Assembly (NCBI GenBank): GCA_009741485.1
Contig: CM019218.1
Span: 46,214,840-46,278,839, forward strand
Reading direction: 5' to 3'
Source of the DNA: Malurus cyaneus samueli
Taxonomy: Eukaryota > Chordata > Aves > Passeriformes > Maluridae
Length of the DNA: 64,000 bases
In this document: one piece after another, positions 26,401-37,475 of the stretch
Layout of the letters: the number at the start of each line of letters is the position of its first letter
Numbering within the stretch: the stretch's first letter is position 1
The notes under the pieces: generated by a model
Told to the model about the DNA's origin: nothing
The model's database searches: none
What the model saw: only the letters and a program-made list of their open reading frames with translations
Made by a program: the position numbers and the translations under genes

Positions 26401-27394
26401 GCTGCGCTTCGCCTCGACTGACATCTCCCTTAAAGCTCTTCGCCGCGCTCAGGACTGTTCCGTGTCCCGTCGTGAGCTGGGCTGTGGGAATTCCAAAATG
26501 TGGTCTCAGGCATCCGTCCCCAGGACTGCTCCTTCTTTTTCCTAATTATTTTCACTCATTCGAGCCTTAACTGTATTCAGACCTGGTTTTTCCTTCCCCT
26601 TAAGAGACCGAAAGTCTTGACTTCTGTGCTGAACCTTCGCGTTTGTTAATGCCCTGTGTAAGCTTGGGCTTTGATTTGTGGATTTCCATTCTCACCTGGT
26701 TTCAAAGAGTGGTACCTAGTGGGTTTTTTTGCCCTTATTTTCCGTGCACGTTAAGCATTTATTCAGCACTAAAAAGGCTCAGAAAATACCCTTAGGTTGT
26801 TTTTTTTTTTTTTACTAGAGAGATGAATACTAGCTGTTACAGCAAATCTGCTGTACTTCCTATAAAACATTGACTTCTGGAATAAGCATATATTATAGTT
26901 GTAACTTCCTAAAGTATCTCAATACTGTAAGCCTGCACTCCTATTTAAAGAGATGTACTGGCATGCACAAATCATTGAAAACCTTTTATCACTGTGCATC
27001 GTGTTTCTGTTACTCTGATTTACAAAATAGGTATGCACAAGTTAAACTTTGGGTGTGTTGTTTTGTTTTTTTTTTTAATAAACTGTTTTAATTGTTTATA
27101 CAAATCAGAGGAAAAAAAAATAATTTGTTGTGGGATTTGCTCAGCCCAGGGAAGAAACTAAACCGCCACAGGGTTGAGGCTTAATTATAATGAGTGCAAA
27201 GTGGTGGTTGAAACTGTAGCTTCTGGGTTATGCAGGTGAAAATAAAATGGGAGTGTAAACTGTCTCTGATGACATCCGTGGGTAACAAAGCTGTTAAACT
27301 AATACAGTTGACACTATTTCTCTTTCTCTCAAGCAGATACTGCTCCAGATTGGAAAATCGTTTTCCTACGCTACGGTTCACTTTAGAAACAGGG

Positions 27395-27560
27395 TTCTGT
27401 GTCCTCATGGGACAAGGGAAGAGCAGTGATGGCTATTTACTGTGACTTTAGCAAGGTCTACTGTCTGTGACACAGCCCCCCACAGTATCCAAGTGGGTAA
27501 GGGACAGGAAAAGGGGATTCCTGTGCAATATGTCTTATGTTCAGTGCAGGACAAATCCTT
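27395..27560 (+). mobile_element. Degenerate CR1 reverse-transcriptase fragment
   Basis: Around 27420-27460 the plus strand reads AIYCDFSKVY with nearby stops. This matches the conserved CR1 RT block DFSKAFDTVSH. The fragment is broken by frameshifts and stops, so it is a dead remnant. Limits are approximate. Confidence 0.55.
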
Positions 27561-27770
27561 AATTAGTATTCTACCCTCTACTGGTCGTGGATTTCTCACT
27601 GTTCATGTTCATTATTCCATATTTTTAGTCTTTAGTATTTTTTTTCTTCCATTAGGGAGGAAATAGTTTCCAACACACATGTACTGAGTCTTTGTTACCT
27701 TTTTATTTATCCTCTGATTTCTACAAAATAGCTTGTAGTCTGTAAATTCTGTGCTTCTGGTCGCAGCACC

Positions 27771-27920
27771 GAGCCTGACAGAGTTCAATAAGCATTTGGA
27801 CAATGCTCTCAGGCACATGGTGTGACTCCTGGGTATGGTGCTGCACAGGGCCAGGAGTTGGGCTCTATGATCCTTGTGGGTCCCTTCCAAACACTTGCTT
27901 ATTTCTTGATTCTGTGATTG
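27771..27920 (+). mobile_element. CR1 3'-end remnant
   Basis: The block 'ttcaataagcatttggacaa' followed by 'gggctctatgatccttgtgg' and 'tcccttccaa' is the usual CR1 3' tail. It ends in a ttctgtgattg remnant of the terminal octamer repeats. Plus orientation. Confidence 0.7.
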
Positions 27921-28267
27921 TATCAAATTGGATATTTCATTTTCTCCCAGGCCTTGTTCAATGAAGCATATCAAGGTCATGTGCTGGTTAAAAATTATTT
28001 CAGACTAGCACACTGTTTACAATTAATATACTTATTATGACTGAATAAAGCAATTAATTAAAATTAATTTTAAAAATTATGTCATTTTCAACAAGCACAC
28101 CTGGCCACTGCAGTGGAGGTGTGTAAGGGGTTGATGGTGGTCCACGTGTCCACAGCCAGTGCAGCATGTCTGGGCAGAGGGTGGGTGCAGTGAGGATCAG
28201 GGCAGCTGTGAACTGGTTTTCCTGGAGCTGCAACTGTTTTCCAGCTACTGCCTCCACTAAAATAGCT

Positions 28268-28437
28268 GGGATTGTTCAGCTTGCAGAAGGCTCTACAGAG
28301 ATCTTAGAGCACCTTCCAGTACGCAAAGGGCCTACAGGAAAGGTGGAGAGGGACTTTGTGCAAGTGCAGGTAGACACAGGACAAGGGATATTGGTTTTGA
28401 ACTGGAGGAGGCTCAATTTGGATTTGAAAGAATGTGG
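28268..28437 (+). mobile_element. CR1 remnant
   Basis: Recognisable CR1 blocks: 'ttgttcagcttgcagaaggc', 'gcctacaggaaaggtggaga', 'gacacaggacaagggatatt', 'ggttttgaactggaggaggc'. Plus orientation and internally diverged. It lies directly upstream of the splice-flanked exon at 28524. Confidence 0.75.
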
Positions 28438-28523
28438 AAGTATTTTTTTATTCTATGATTTTGTAGCTTTAGAAACAAATAGACAACAGCTGAAAGAAAA
28501 TAATTTCTGTTTTCTTCTCTCAG

Positions 28524-31500
28524 GCCCTATGCTGTTATCAAGCGTGCTGCTTGGAGTGGAGATTTCCATCATAGCTTTGGCTGTTTCAAGTTTGTTTCAA
28601 CCCTCTCTCAATCACAAGCTGGTAAGTACCATAGCCTAGTTAGTTGTGTTACTTATTTTTCTCTCTCCAAATACTATGTGGTTATTTTGTGTCAGGCTGG
28701 AAACTTCTTTAACTGAGTTTAAGAGTGGAGAACCTCTGGGTAGGTGCATCCCCAGCTTTCTGGGGCTGTGTCATCGACCCCTCTGATGATGGTAATTCTT
28801 AAACTATGCTAAGACACTTAGAAAGTTAGATGATTGGTGATGGCCAACCTGGCTTCCCACAGCAAATCATGCCTGACTAAAAATTTTTTAAAAATTGCTG
28901 TAAAAACACAGAAGGAAATGTGTTCAGAGAAATAGGCATGGTATTCCCTCCAAAATACTTAGAACTGAGGCAAAACTCATAATATATTTAGAAGAAAAGA
29001 ACAGAATAAGTTGAGGGAGAACGTTCAGAAGGCATAGAAAAGTATTATAACTGGTGCAGGACATGAGGATAATTTCAGACTTGAAGCCCCATGGAAAAGT
29101 CACAAAGAGAAGGCAGAAGAGGAATGATACTTCGTGTAAGAAGGAGATAAGATATCTAAGTTGTTACAATCAAGTTTGGTACTTTTAACTGAAGAGAGGG
29201 TGCCTTGAAAATGAGATAATAACAAACAGCAAGAAAACCAGGAAGTAAAAGATAGTGTACTGCTGTGGTGGCAGCAGGAAATGGATCACACAATGGAAAT
29301 ATTTTTTAAAAGTAGAACAAAAAGGCTTGTGGTTATGGACATACAGAGCATGTATATCACACAAATTTCACATGCAACAAAAAATAATATGAAGGTCTCT
29401 TTAAAGGAGAATGTAGCACTTGATTTCTGATGCAGTTTTTATTTGATTTCTCAAGCAAATAAATATTTTATTACTTTTTCTTAAATTTATCTGCGGTTTA
29501 TATAATGCCCCTCTCATCCCGAAGTAGATACTGCTCAGTAGTTGGGTGACGAAGCAGTAAATGATATGTAGTACTATAAACTGACTTGCCTTGAAGAAAA
29601 GGCAGTCTTGGCTTTTTCAATCTATTTCTTTTTTTTGCTCAGATTGTGGATGTGTAATAAGAAGGTTCTGTGGTAACATTAGTGGAGATCAAAATACCAA
29701 GTACTAGGAATAATGGAGTTGCTAGGACAATAATAGTATGCAATGAAAGGAATTGTTATATTGCAGCAAAAATCCATTGTACGTCTGTATGGTAAGTATG
29801 ACATGAAGGTCTATTCCCGTACAGAGTGGCATGCAGGAGGTAAATAGAAATGGTCACTCCTTTTCATAATAAGAAAAGAGCAAAGAAATCCTGTGGCAGA
29901 TTCAGTGGTACTTGCTGATCATTGGTGCCTGTCTTTCCTTAGTATTGTGTGCTGCAATTTCTCAACTGTCCCTCGCTCTGTGAAGAGTTATCCCCCCTTT
30001 TGGTCTGGATTGCAAATCAGAGTTTAAGCATAAGCTTGTTAACTATTTTGTGGAGAAAGATGAGGTAGGGTCTGATGTATCATTAAGAGATTAAAGTTCA
30101 GGGCACACTTTTCCCTTTCCTGTGTGTGTTGTGAAAGATACAGTTCTGCTCTTTAAGCACTGTGGTTGAAAACATCTATTGCCTTGTGCTGTCACGAATT
30201 GTACAAGCCAAAGGTCTGCCTTTCCCTTTAGGTTTTTAATCGTGCATCCTCACTAAGTTCTGAGGAGGGAGAGCAGGAGGGTATCTTGGGTTGATTTTGT
30301 GCAAATCCTATATCCTATTCCTATATTCTGTCAGCTTGTGCGCCCAAAAGGTGTCTGTGCCTTTAAACGCGACCCGTAAGACAGGGCAGGGGCGGCTGGA
30401 AAGGCAGTGTGGGCAGTTAAAAGCCAGGCTTGCAGGCTGCCTCTGGTTTTTGGAGCTCAGCTTGCTGTGTGCAGTGGAGTTACATTGTTGCTGCTGAGCT
30501 AGCTCAGGTTTGTTAGCTTGGGCAAACGGCTCTCCCTGGGCTGCCACCCTTCTGCGACTCCTGTGATTTTCTGGATGTTTTTCTGGAGCGGATTGGTGGC
30601 ACTGCGGTCTGAGAACCAGGAGGCAAGCGCTGATCAGCCAGGCACTGGCAGGGAAAAGGCGGTGGGCGCTGCTCAGTCTAGTCCCGGACTCCAGAGAAGA
30701 GAAGCCAGCCAGAGAAAAGCACACCAAGCCCTCTGTTTCATCCACTGTGAGGAGAGGACTACCTCCAGGTTTTTTTCCACTGTTGCCAGAGCAGCCACGC
30801 CATCTTTCTCCACACCACATGTCAAGCGGCTGTAGGGGGAAGGGGGCGGTGTGCGGTCCTGGAGTTTTAAATATCCAACAGTTACTCATTTTTAATCTGT
30901 GTCTTATGGGCACCTTGTTTTGTTAATAAACTATTTTTCTCTTCACTTTTGCCCAAACATCTATTTCATATTGGTGGGAAAAATTATCAAATTTTTCACT
31001 TCAGAGGAAACATTTACCCTGTAACATTTTTCTCTGAAAACACTGTCTCAAACCGAGACAGCGGGAATGACTATTCTAGCAAGGAAAGTCTCAAAAGATG
31101 GGGACTGAAGCACATGTGAGTACAAGGGGGTGCTGAATGACCAAATGAGATGAGTGGGAGTGGGTACATGTGAGCATGGGCATGCAAGAGCAGGAGTCAG
31201 TGTAAGAGCAGACAGACATGTTTATGCATCCGTGTGCATAAACACCTTGTGAGCTTGCATGAGCACGAGCTAGCATGCAGGAGATGTTTTTCAGGGAATA
31301 AGACAATAGAGAATTTAAACCAGGATTTACAGCCTTTCATTCTTCTGCACCATGGAGATGTTTGAGGCTCTCACTCCCCAGTCCCTTCCCTCCCTGAGTC
31401 ATTTTCCCCTGCTGTGCTTCCATAGGGAATGTGCTGAAGACTGGATCTTTGAATCAGAGGGTAGCAAGAGTATTTTGGTCTAGAAGCCATTTCACCAGCT

Positions 31501-32403
31501 TTCTGGACTCTCCCCAGTGTGAAGCACCCTTTTGTCCACTGTTTCATCCTATTGTGCTGAAATGAAGTATGCATGATTGTGGGCATCTGTAGAGCAGTGC
31601 TGACAATATTGACGGTTTTGGAAATTGAAAACAACACACCCCAAATGTATCTATGTGCTCGGAACAATGAGTTATAGACTAAATGTGTATTTGTTTCTTG
31701 CACTGAAAAGAAGAGCAGTATTTAGTAAAAGTATTGTTGGTGTCCTTGTTAGACCTTAACATTATCTTGTTCCTGAAAAACTTGATGAGGAAATTTGAAT
31801 GTTACAAGAATGGGAGGATATGGTTGGAAGCTCTGCTCCATCCTGTGTTGTTTTGGACCCTGGCCATCAGGAAACATTTTGTCTATCTCAGAGATGAAAC
31901 ACTTTCTCTTCAGAAGTAGTGTTATGAGCAAGATGTGTAAATAATCTGTGACAAGGAGCAACTTCATTATGGAAAGGGACATCATCCCAACTTTTTATTT
32001 CTTTGATGAAATTTTCAACAGAGATTTCTACAAACGATGTGCCTGAGGGGAATTTGCAAGGTTTGCATTGACCTACATAAACCCTAGTTGAACATAAAAG
32101 CAGATTAAAAGCTGTTTCATTCTGCTTCTGTCACCCTTTGTACTTTATCAACCACTGATCTTTGTTAATTCATATATGTTCAATGCAGCATTGCAAATAT
32201 TTTTTCTCATGTCCTAAAGTATTCATAAAAATAAGGCTGGGTGAGAATATTTGAAAGAGCATTGTACTTTTCTTGCCTCTGCACAGCTGTGCATTTCGAA
32301 ACTGGAAATACAGACTTCTCCATGCTTCAGAGGAATGGAAATACAAGCTCCTTCAAAAGAAATTACATATCCTGGAGTAGAAAAACTTAACAGATCAGGA
32401 TAA
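28524..32403 (+). CDS. Candidate small membrane-protein gene, unrecognised
   Basis: Not recognised. A textbook acceptor (tctgttttcttctctcag) precedes 28524 and a perfect donor (CTG then GTAAGTACC) follows 28621. The 98-bp exon has one frame containing ATG at 28528. From that Met it encodes MLLSSVLLGVEISIIALAV, then SSLFQPSLNHKL, a strong single transmembrane helix or signal anchor. A second strong acceptor (cttttcttgcctctgcacag) precedes 32287. In matching phase 0 the frame continues 38 codons to TAA at 32401-32403, with AATAAA at 32935-32940. An optional 25-bp micro-exon at 29767-29791 (acceptor ttatattgcag, donor GTAAGTATG) would shift the last exon to another open frame ending at 32390. 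An LTR lies in the intron. The reading could be a short membrane microprotein, the remnant of a larger gene, or chance. The NUCB2 island could serve as promoter. Confidence 0.25.
28841..28890 (+). repeat. Short CR1 ORF2 remnant
   Basis: The block 'aacctggcttcccacagcaa' followed by 'atcatgcctgac' resembles the CR1 segment encoding GFxxGKSCLTNL, interrupted by substitutions. Confidence 0.4.
30287..31060 (+). mobile_element. Probable ERVL-type solo LTR
   Basis: A 774-bp segment opens TGGGTTGATTTTGTGC and ends CAAACCGAGACA. The second LTR in this window ends CAAACCGCGACA. An AATAAA signal is at 30925-30930, late in the element, as expected for an LTR R region. No flanking target-site duplication was found, so the boundaries may be off or the duplication decayed. 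No viral coding sequence adjoins it. GC content is clearly above the surroundings. Confidence 0.5.
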
Positions 32404-34554
32404 CATTTTGTTGCATAGCTTGAGTTTTATTTCAAAAGATTTACTCTATATAGGCATTTGCTTTTGTATCTTAACAATTTATTTTACTGAATGTATCTGA
32501 TTTGGATGAAAAGTTACATGATTGACCTGAGCAACTCATGCCATGGGTCAAGAGGAGGGGAAGCAAGGGAAGGACAGTTTGAAACAAAGGGAACAGGAAA
32601 CCTTGTAGAGGAAGAAAACCAAGATTGCCACATAATCCTGCAACTAATACTCTAATACATTTTTGCAGAAGCAAAAGAAGAAATACAATAGGAAAGGAAA
32701 AGTAATACCTTTGAAATAATTTTGGATCCCAACTTCAAATCAATTGTGCAACTAAATGACCATCACATTATAATTACTCAGACACTCTTTCTTCAAGGCA
32801 GTTTTAATATTAAATATTTTATGGTGGTTAGTGTTTATGCTTATTTAATGTAATAGGGAGATATTAAGCCAGGGGTTCCATAGATTGTGAAGCAAAGAAG
32901 TTCTTTCAGATTGTGAAGCAAAAGCTGCACTGGAAATAAAAAGCCAGTAAAATTCCAAACCTGTTGACACAACTTAGAAGTGGAAAAAGTGCCCTGTGAA
33001 CCAACACCTAAGAACTTCCTAGAGCTGGTTAGCTACATGCTGCCTACTTTTCTGGTGTTGACATTGGATTAAAGGTAGCTAATACTGCCTTTCTTTATGG
33101 TATTAGCTATGATTGCTGCAGTGTTTACAGTCATGAAAGATAGTGGAGATGGAAATGTCTAAGATACAGATGGAGTTATAAAATAGATCAGGACAAAAAC
33201 AGTTCTTATTTTCTTTGATCATGTTGTCTTCTGGCCTCACTCCTACATCCTTCCATATTTTATATCATCCTGCAATAAAAGTGTAACATATGAAGTAAAA
33301 GCTTTTATCAGGCAATCTGAAAATGCTCTGCAATTGTTCCTTATTGTAAAAGTGTTATCAGACTCTTTCTATGAGCCTCAGGCTGCAGGTGACTAATTGC
33401 ATTTTAGAAATGGGGCAGGCTCAGTTGTTTCACTACCAGGAGACTGGATGGCCTGTCTCACAACAGTCCATCTCTCCATCTGAGCCTCTCCCCAGAACCT
33501 TTTGTCCAAAGGAACACAGGGACACCCTGTAAGTCCTCCTGAAGAGTCATCCTTCCTCAACCTACCCAACAAATAATGCAGTCTCTAAGTTGAATGGAAT
33601 TGTTATACTTGCACAGATGGAAACAAATACTGCCTCCCATGTTGTTTGTAAATTGATACTATTTTCTGAGGTTTTAAGGAACTTTACCCACTGAAATGAT
33701 TGCACAAATTTTTCTTAGATACTCAGGGTCTTAAGGTTTTATCATCTGGTCAAGGCAAAACTCCCTTCATGTCAATGACTGCAGACATAGGGTCCCTCAC
33801 AGGACTCAAATTTTTGGCAAGAATTGATGTCTTTCATCAAAATATTCTGATTTGTGTACCATTATGGGTGAGTAGTAGACAGCAGTCAAGTTATTTAATA
33901 ATTTCATAGTTTTCAAAGCAAGTGAAGATAGCAGCATCAGATTCTTTTAAATCTTCCTTTATTACAGCAGTTCAAAATGTTCATTTCCAGTGCTTAATGA
34001 CAGAGGGATATACAGTTTAAACATAGTTTTTTCAAAAAAAGCTTTCAATACAAGCTTTACCCCTGTCATCACGTCTGTCTGCCTTTAGCCATTAGGCAGG
34101 CTGTGTATTTACCTTTGAAGTCCTCTGTTTGCAAAGGTGCCAGTCATGTTCTGTTAGTCCTCTCTAATCTCCATGTGTGCACTTAGCTGAAAGCACAACA
34201 CAATATTTGTTCTTTAATTTTAAATTTATGGTTTCTAATGAGTTGCAGGGTCTTCAGTGGTGTAAAAGTCGGTTTTCACCCTAAACAACTTGGTCTGGGT
34301 CACTAAAATGGTAGATGGTGGCATAATCTATCAGGTTTATTTGACTTTCCTTAGCCTATACGTTTATTTAAGAAAGGGAAAAAATTTTAGCGGTGGAAGA
34401 ATGTTATTCAGTAAATCCAAAGGGTTAGTGAATTCTCTGAATTGTGATATCTGGAAAGAGATATAAATTATTAGAATTTCTGAAGTAACTCAGGGTTAAA
34501 AGGAACTTTCTAGAAACAATCTCATAATTACAGTAGGGCCTGTGAGTAAGATGG

Positions 34555-35623
34555 TGTGGTGGTTTTACTTGGCCCAGTTTTTGGAGGTGGGGGGGCCAAA
34601 AAGATGGCGCCTGTGAGAAAGCTTCTGGAGGCTTCCACCATGTCCAGCAGAGCCAATTGCTGTTGGCTCTGAGGATGATGGACATGCCACTGACCAAACC
34701 TGGGCCAATTAAAGATAGTGGTTACGCCTCTGTGAAAACATATTTAAGAAGAAATCAAAACAAAGAGCACTCAGAGTAGTTTTGCCAGTGGAGGAGGCTG
34801 AGAAATATGTGAAGGATGCAGACACCAAGGTCAGTGCAGGAGGGGGAGGAGCTGCTCCAGGCGCCGGAGCTGGGATTCCTTTGCGGCGTGGTGAGACCAT
34901 GGTGACACAGCTGTCCCCCTGCAGCCCATGGTGACCATGGTGGAGCAGGCTGTCCCCCTGCAGCCCATGGGGTCCACAGAGGGCAGAGATCCACCCCGCA
35001 GCCCGTGGAGGAGGGAGTCCCAGCGAGCGGGGGACATGGGAAGGGGCTGTGTCCAGAGAAGACCCATGGAGAGAGAGGCCTTGCTCCCGAGATGGAACAG
35101 CCTGGCTTTCTGACTGTACCCGTGGACGAGGAGCCACGGTGCAGCAGTTTTGAGATGACTGTTTGCCGTGGGGGGATCAGATGCAGCAGATGTGTGTGGA
35201 GCTGCTTGTGAGATGGAGCCACGCCGGAGAGGTTCATGAGAACTGTCTCCCGTGGGAGGGACCCACAGACGCAAGGGAAGGACATCTCTCCCTCAGCTGT
35301 CAAAGATCGGTGATGAACTGACCAACAACGCCAACCCACCCTGTTTCGTTCCTGCTGCTTTGTTGTATGTGGGGGGGAGGGAGTGGGGAGAAGATCGGTG
35401 TCTTTGAGGGTTGTATTATTTCTCATTCTCCTCTCTCGTTAGTAATAAATTACTTGATTTTTAAGTTGTGCCTGTTTTGTCCATCAAGTGTTTCCTCCCT
35501 GTTCCTTATCTCAACTAATAACCTTTGTTAGTTTTTCCCTTCGCTCTTCTCTACCGGTGGTGGTGGGGGAGAGATGAGCAGGTGTTGTGGGTCCTGGCTT
35601 TTGGCCAGTTCCAAACCGCGACA
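34555..35623 (+). mobile_element. ERVL-type solo LTR with 5-bp target duplication
   Basis: A 1069-bp element begins TGTGGTGGTTTTACTTGG and ends AACCGCGACA, flanked by the direct repeat gatgg at 34550-34554 and 35624-35628. A 5-bp duplication is typical of ERVL integrases. A CCAAT box (about 34704) and a TATA-like atatttaa (34739-34746) are followed about 700 bp later by AATAAA (35444-35449), giving U3-R-U5 order. Inside, a unit of about 45 bp containing ctgtccccctgcagcccatg is duplicated around 34910-34970. No internal viral genes are present, so it is a recombined solo LTR. Long open frames across it on both strands are incidental. Confidence 0.9.
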
Positions 35624-35790
35624 GATGGATACCCTGGTTCTAGTCTTAACCACATCCCACCATGTGGCCTGATTTTCAGTGGCTGAAAATGCTCCAGGGC
35701 TTGCTGGAAATTGCCTTAATTTTGGGGTCAGATGGAATCTTAACAAATTGTGGTACACACTGTCACAGAAACAGATAGTTTCAACTTTTG

Positions 35791-35937
35791 CCCTTCCCTT
35801 CCCTTCCCTTCCCTTCCCTTCCCTTCCCTTCTCCCTTCCTTCCCTTCCTTCCCTTCCCTTCCTTCCTTCCTTCCCTTCCCTTCCCTTTCCCTTCCCTTCC
35901 CTTCCCTTCCCTTCCCTTCCCTTCCCTTCCCTTCCCC
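35791..35937. repeat. CCCTT/CCTT polypyrimidine microsatellite
   Basis: 147 bp with no purine on the plus strand, mostly the pentamer ccctt with some cctt and tccc interruptions. It sits about 165 bp after the 34.6-kb LTR. Frames rich in Leu/Pro/Ser or Gly/Arg/Glu here are artefacts. Confidence 0.98.
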
Positions 35938-36292
35938 TGGATACAACATAATAATATCTTTTAAGACTTTACATTACAGATTCCAAGCTCCCAGGAATGT
36001 TTTAGTCATCCTTGAGATCAGCTTTGTTAATTTCAGTGCAAATAGAACTTGAGTAAAGCTTAATTTCCACCAAAATCTGATTAAAGAAGGATTCTTTAAA
36101 TTCTTTTGGGGTAAGCCCTCTACATCTGTCAGGTTATGTGCCCTTTTCCTTAAAAAACTGTGCAGTGGCTGCAGAGCTCATGAAACTGTGATGTGAGAAA
36201 ACATGAGGGCATAGAAGTGGCATAATCGAGAAAAGGATTTTTATCCTGATTATTCCAAATTTTTTAGGATTTGTAATAGCAATCAGTTTATT

Positions 36293-36314
36293 AAAAAAAA
36301 AAAAAAAAAAAAAA
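36293..36314. repeat. A22 homopolymer
   Basis: Uninterrupted run of A on the plus strand. It could be a retroposon tail, but nothing recognisable precedes it. Confidence 0.9.
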
Positions 36315-37276
36315 GAATCCCATCTGTTTCCAATCTGTACTTTCCCCATTAGTAAAAGCTGTATGCATACTCAAAAATATTCAGGGAATTCTCTAAAAGG
36401 CTGGGAATGTTTAATTTCTTTTCAGGGTGGACAAAAGTATACCTCCATCTGTCCTTAGAACAAACTTGAGTATCTCTCAAACTAAGAGGTATGGGATGAT
36501 CAGTGTATTCTCTGCTGTTCAGGAATTTGTAGCAGCCAGGAACTATAATACTTCACTGCATTGTCAGGCCCTTTTATAAGACTAGCAGGTTTATCTTTAT
36601 TCATGTTTTAAATCTCACAAAGGGTACCAGGTTTTAGAAAAATTCTGGCTTTTCTTACTTAACGCTTGTGGATTTTTGAAGGTTTGAAATGTTACTAGGA
36701 CATGGGCACTTTACATCATAACCTAATGAACAAGTGTTGGACTTGCTTTTAATAATGAGAGACTGAGTAGGACATGACGCCCTTGCTAAGAGAGAATGAA
36801 TAAATTGCTGGAGGATGTAACTTTTCATTAGTGTGATATTTTAATACATAGCTTCCATGGGTTAAGAATTCAGCCAGGTACCTTTGGGGATGCCCAAACA
36901 CTGTAAGCGGACCCATCCATTTGTTTTAGTGGGATAAGGCAAGGATGGTTCTCTTAAGGTTATCTTTTCAGTGAAAAAAGAATACAACTTGCATTGATTT
37001 AAACACATAACCAAGGTCATGGTTCAAGATGTGATTCCTGACTTTGATAATGAATTGCTGCTCTCCCAAAAGACCATGCAGTATTCTAGTAGAAGTAACA
37101 TTTGCAGGTGATATATGCACAATTTAATAACTTTTTTCTGAAAGGTCTAGGACTTAGTTAAAACAAGGTAGCTAAAACTGATTTGATTTAGATGTTTCTA
37201 AGAGTTGTTAGACCACTCTATAGTCACCACGCACATACATAAACTTAAATACTTGGTTCGCTGTGGCAAACTAGGT

Positions 37277-37475
37277 ATCATGGAATCATAGAATAGTTGG
37301 CTTGGAAGGGACCTTAAAGATCCTCTAATTCCAAACCCCTGCCATGGACCGGGACACCTTCCATTTGAGCAGGTTGTTCAGAGCTCCATTCCACCAGTTC
37401 TTAAATATTTTCAGAGATGGTACATACATAGCTTCTCTGGCTAACCTGTGCTAATGCCTCAGGTCCTTCAGTTAC
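37277..37475 (-). mobile_element. CR1 3' end, minus orientation
   Basis: It begins with atcatggaatcatagaatag, the reverse complement of the CR1 terminal octamer repeats. It continues 'ttggcttggaagggacctta' and 'ccccctgccatgg'-like blocks, then decays. The right limit is approximate. Confidence 0.85.

Larger units (their letters stand above)
25350..26440 (-). promoter_or_regulatory. NUCB2: CpG-island promoter of NUCB2
   Basis: About 1.1 kb of very GC- and CpG-dense sequence inside an otherwise AT-rich region, upstream of the NUCB2 start in transcript sense. It contains two minus-strand CCAAT boxes, short GC-rich tandem repeats and a 20-bp minisatellite. No TATA box is apparent, as is usual for housekeeping-type islands. 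Open frames across it in all six frames are a by-product of GC richness and are not called. Whether the island also fires to the right is unknown; a candidate plus-strand gene begins about 2 kb away. Confidence 0.8.

Noticed and set aside
25345..26545. Long open frames (up to 358 codons) on both strands across the NUCB2 island
   Set aside because: Stop codons are depleted by GC richness. Frames on both strands are equally open, repetitive (Arg/Pro/Ala/Gly) and partly made of the minisatellite.
30308..30913. 201-codon minus-strand frame
   Set aside because: Antisense within the LTR-like segment; no splice context and no family resemblance.
34709..35426. Minus-strand frames of 142-223 codons
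   Set aside because: They lie antisense inside the ERVL LTR, which is non-coding sequence.
35679..36052. Leu/Pro/Ser or Gly/Arg/Glu repeat proteins
   Set aside because: Translation of the CCCTT microsatellite.
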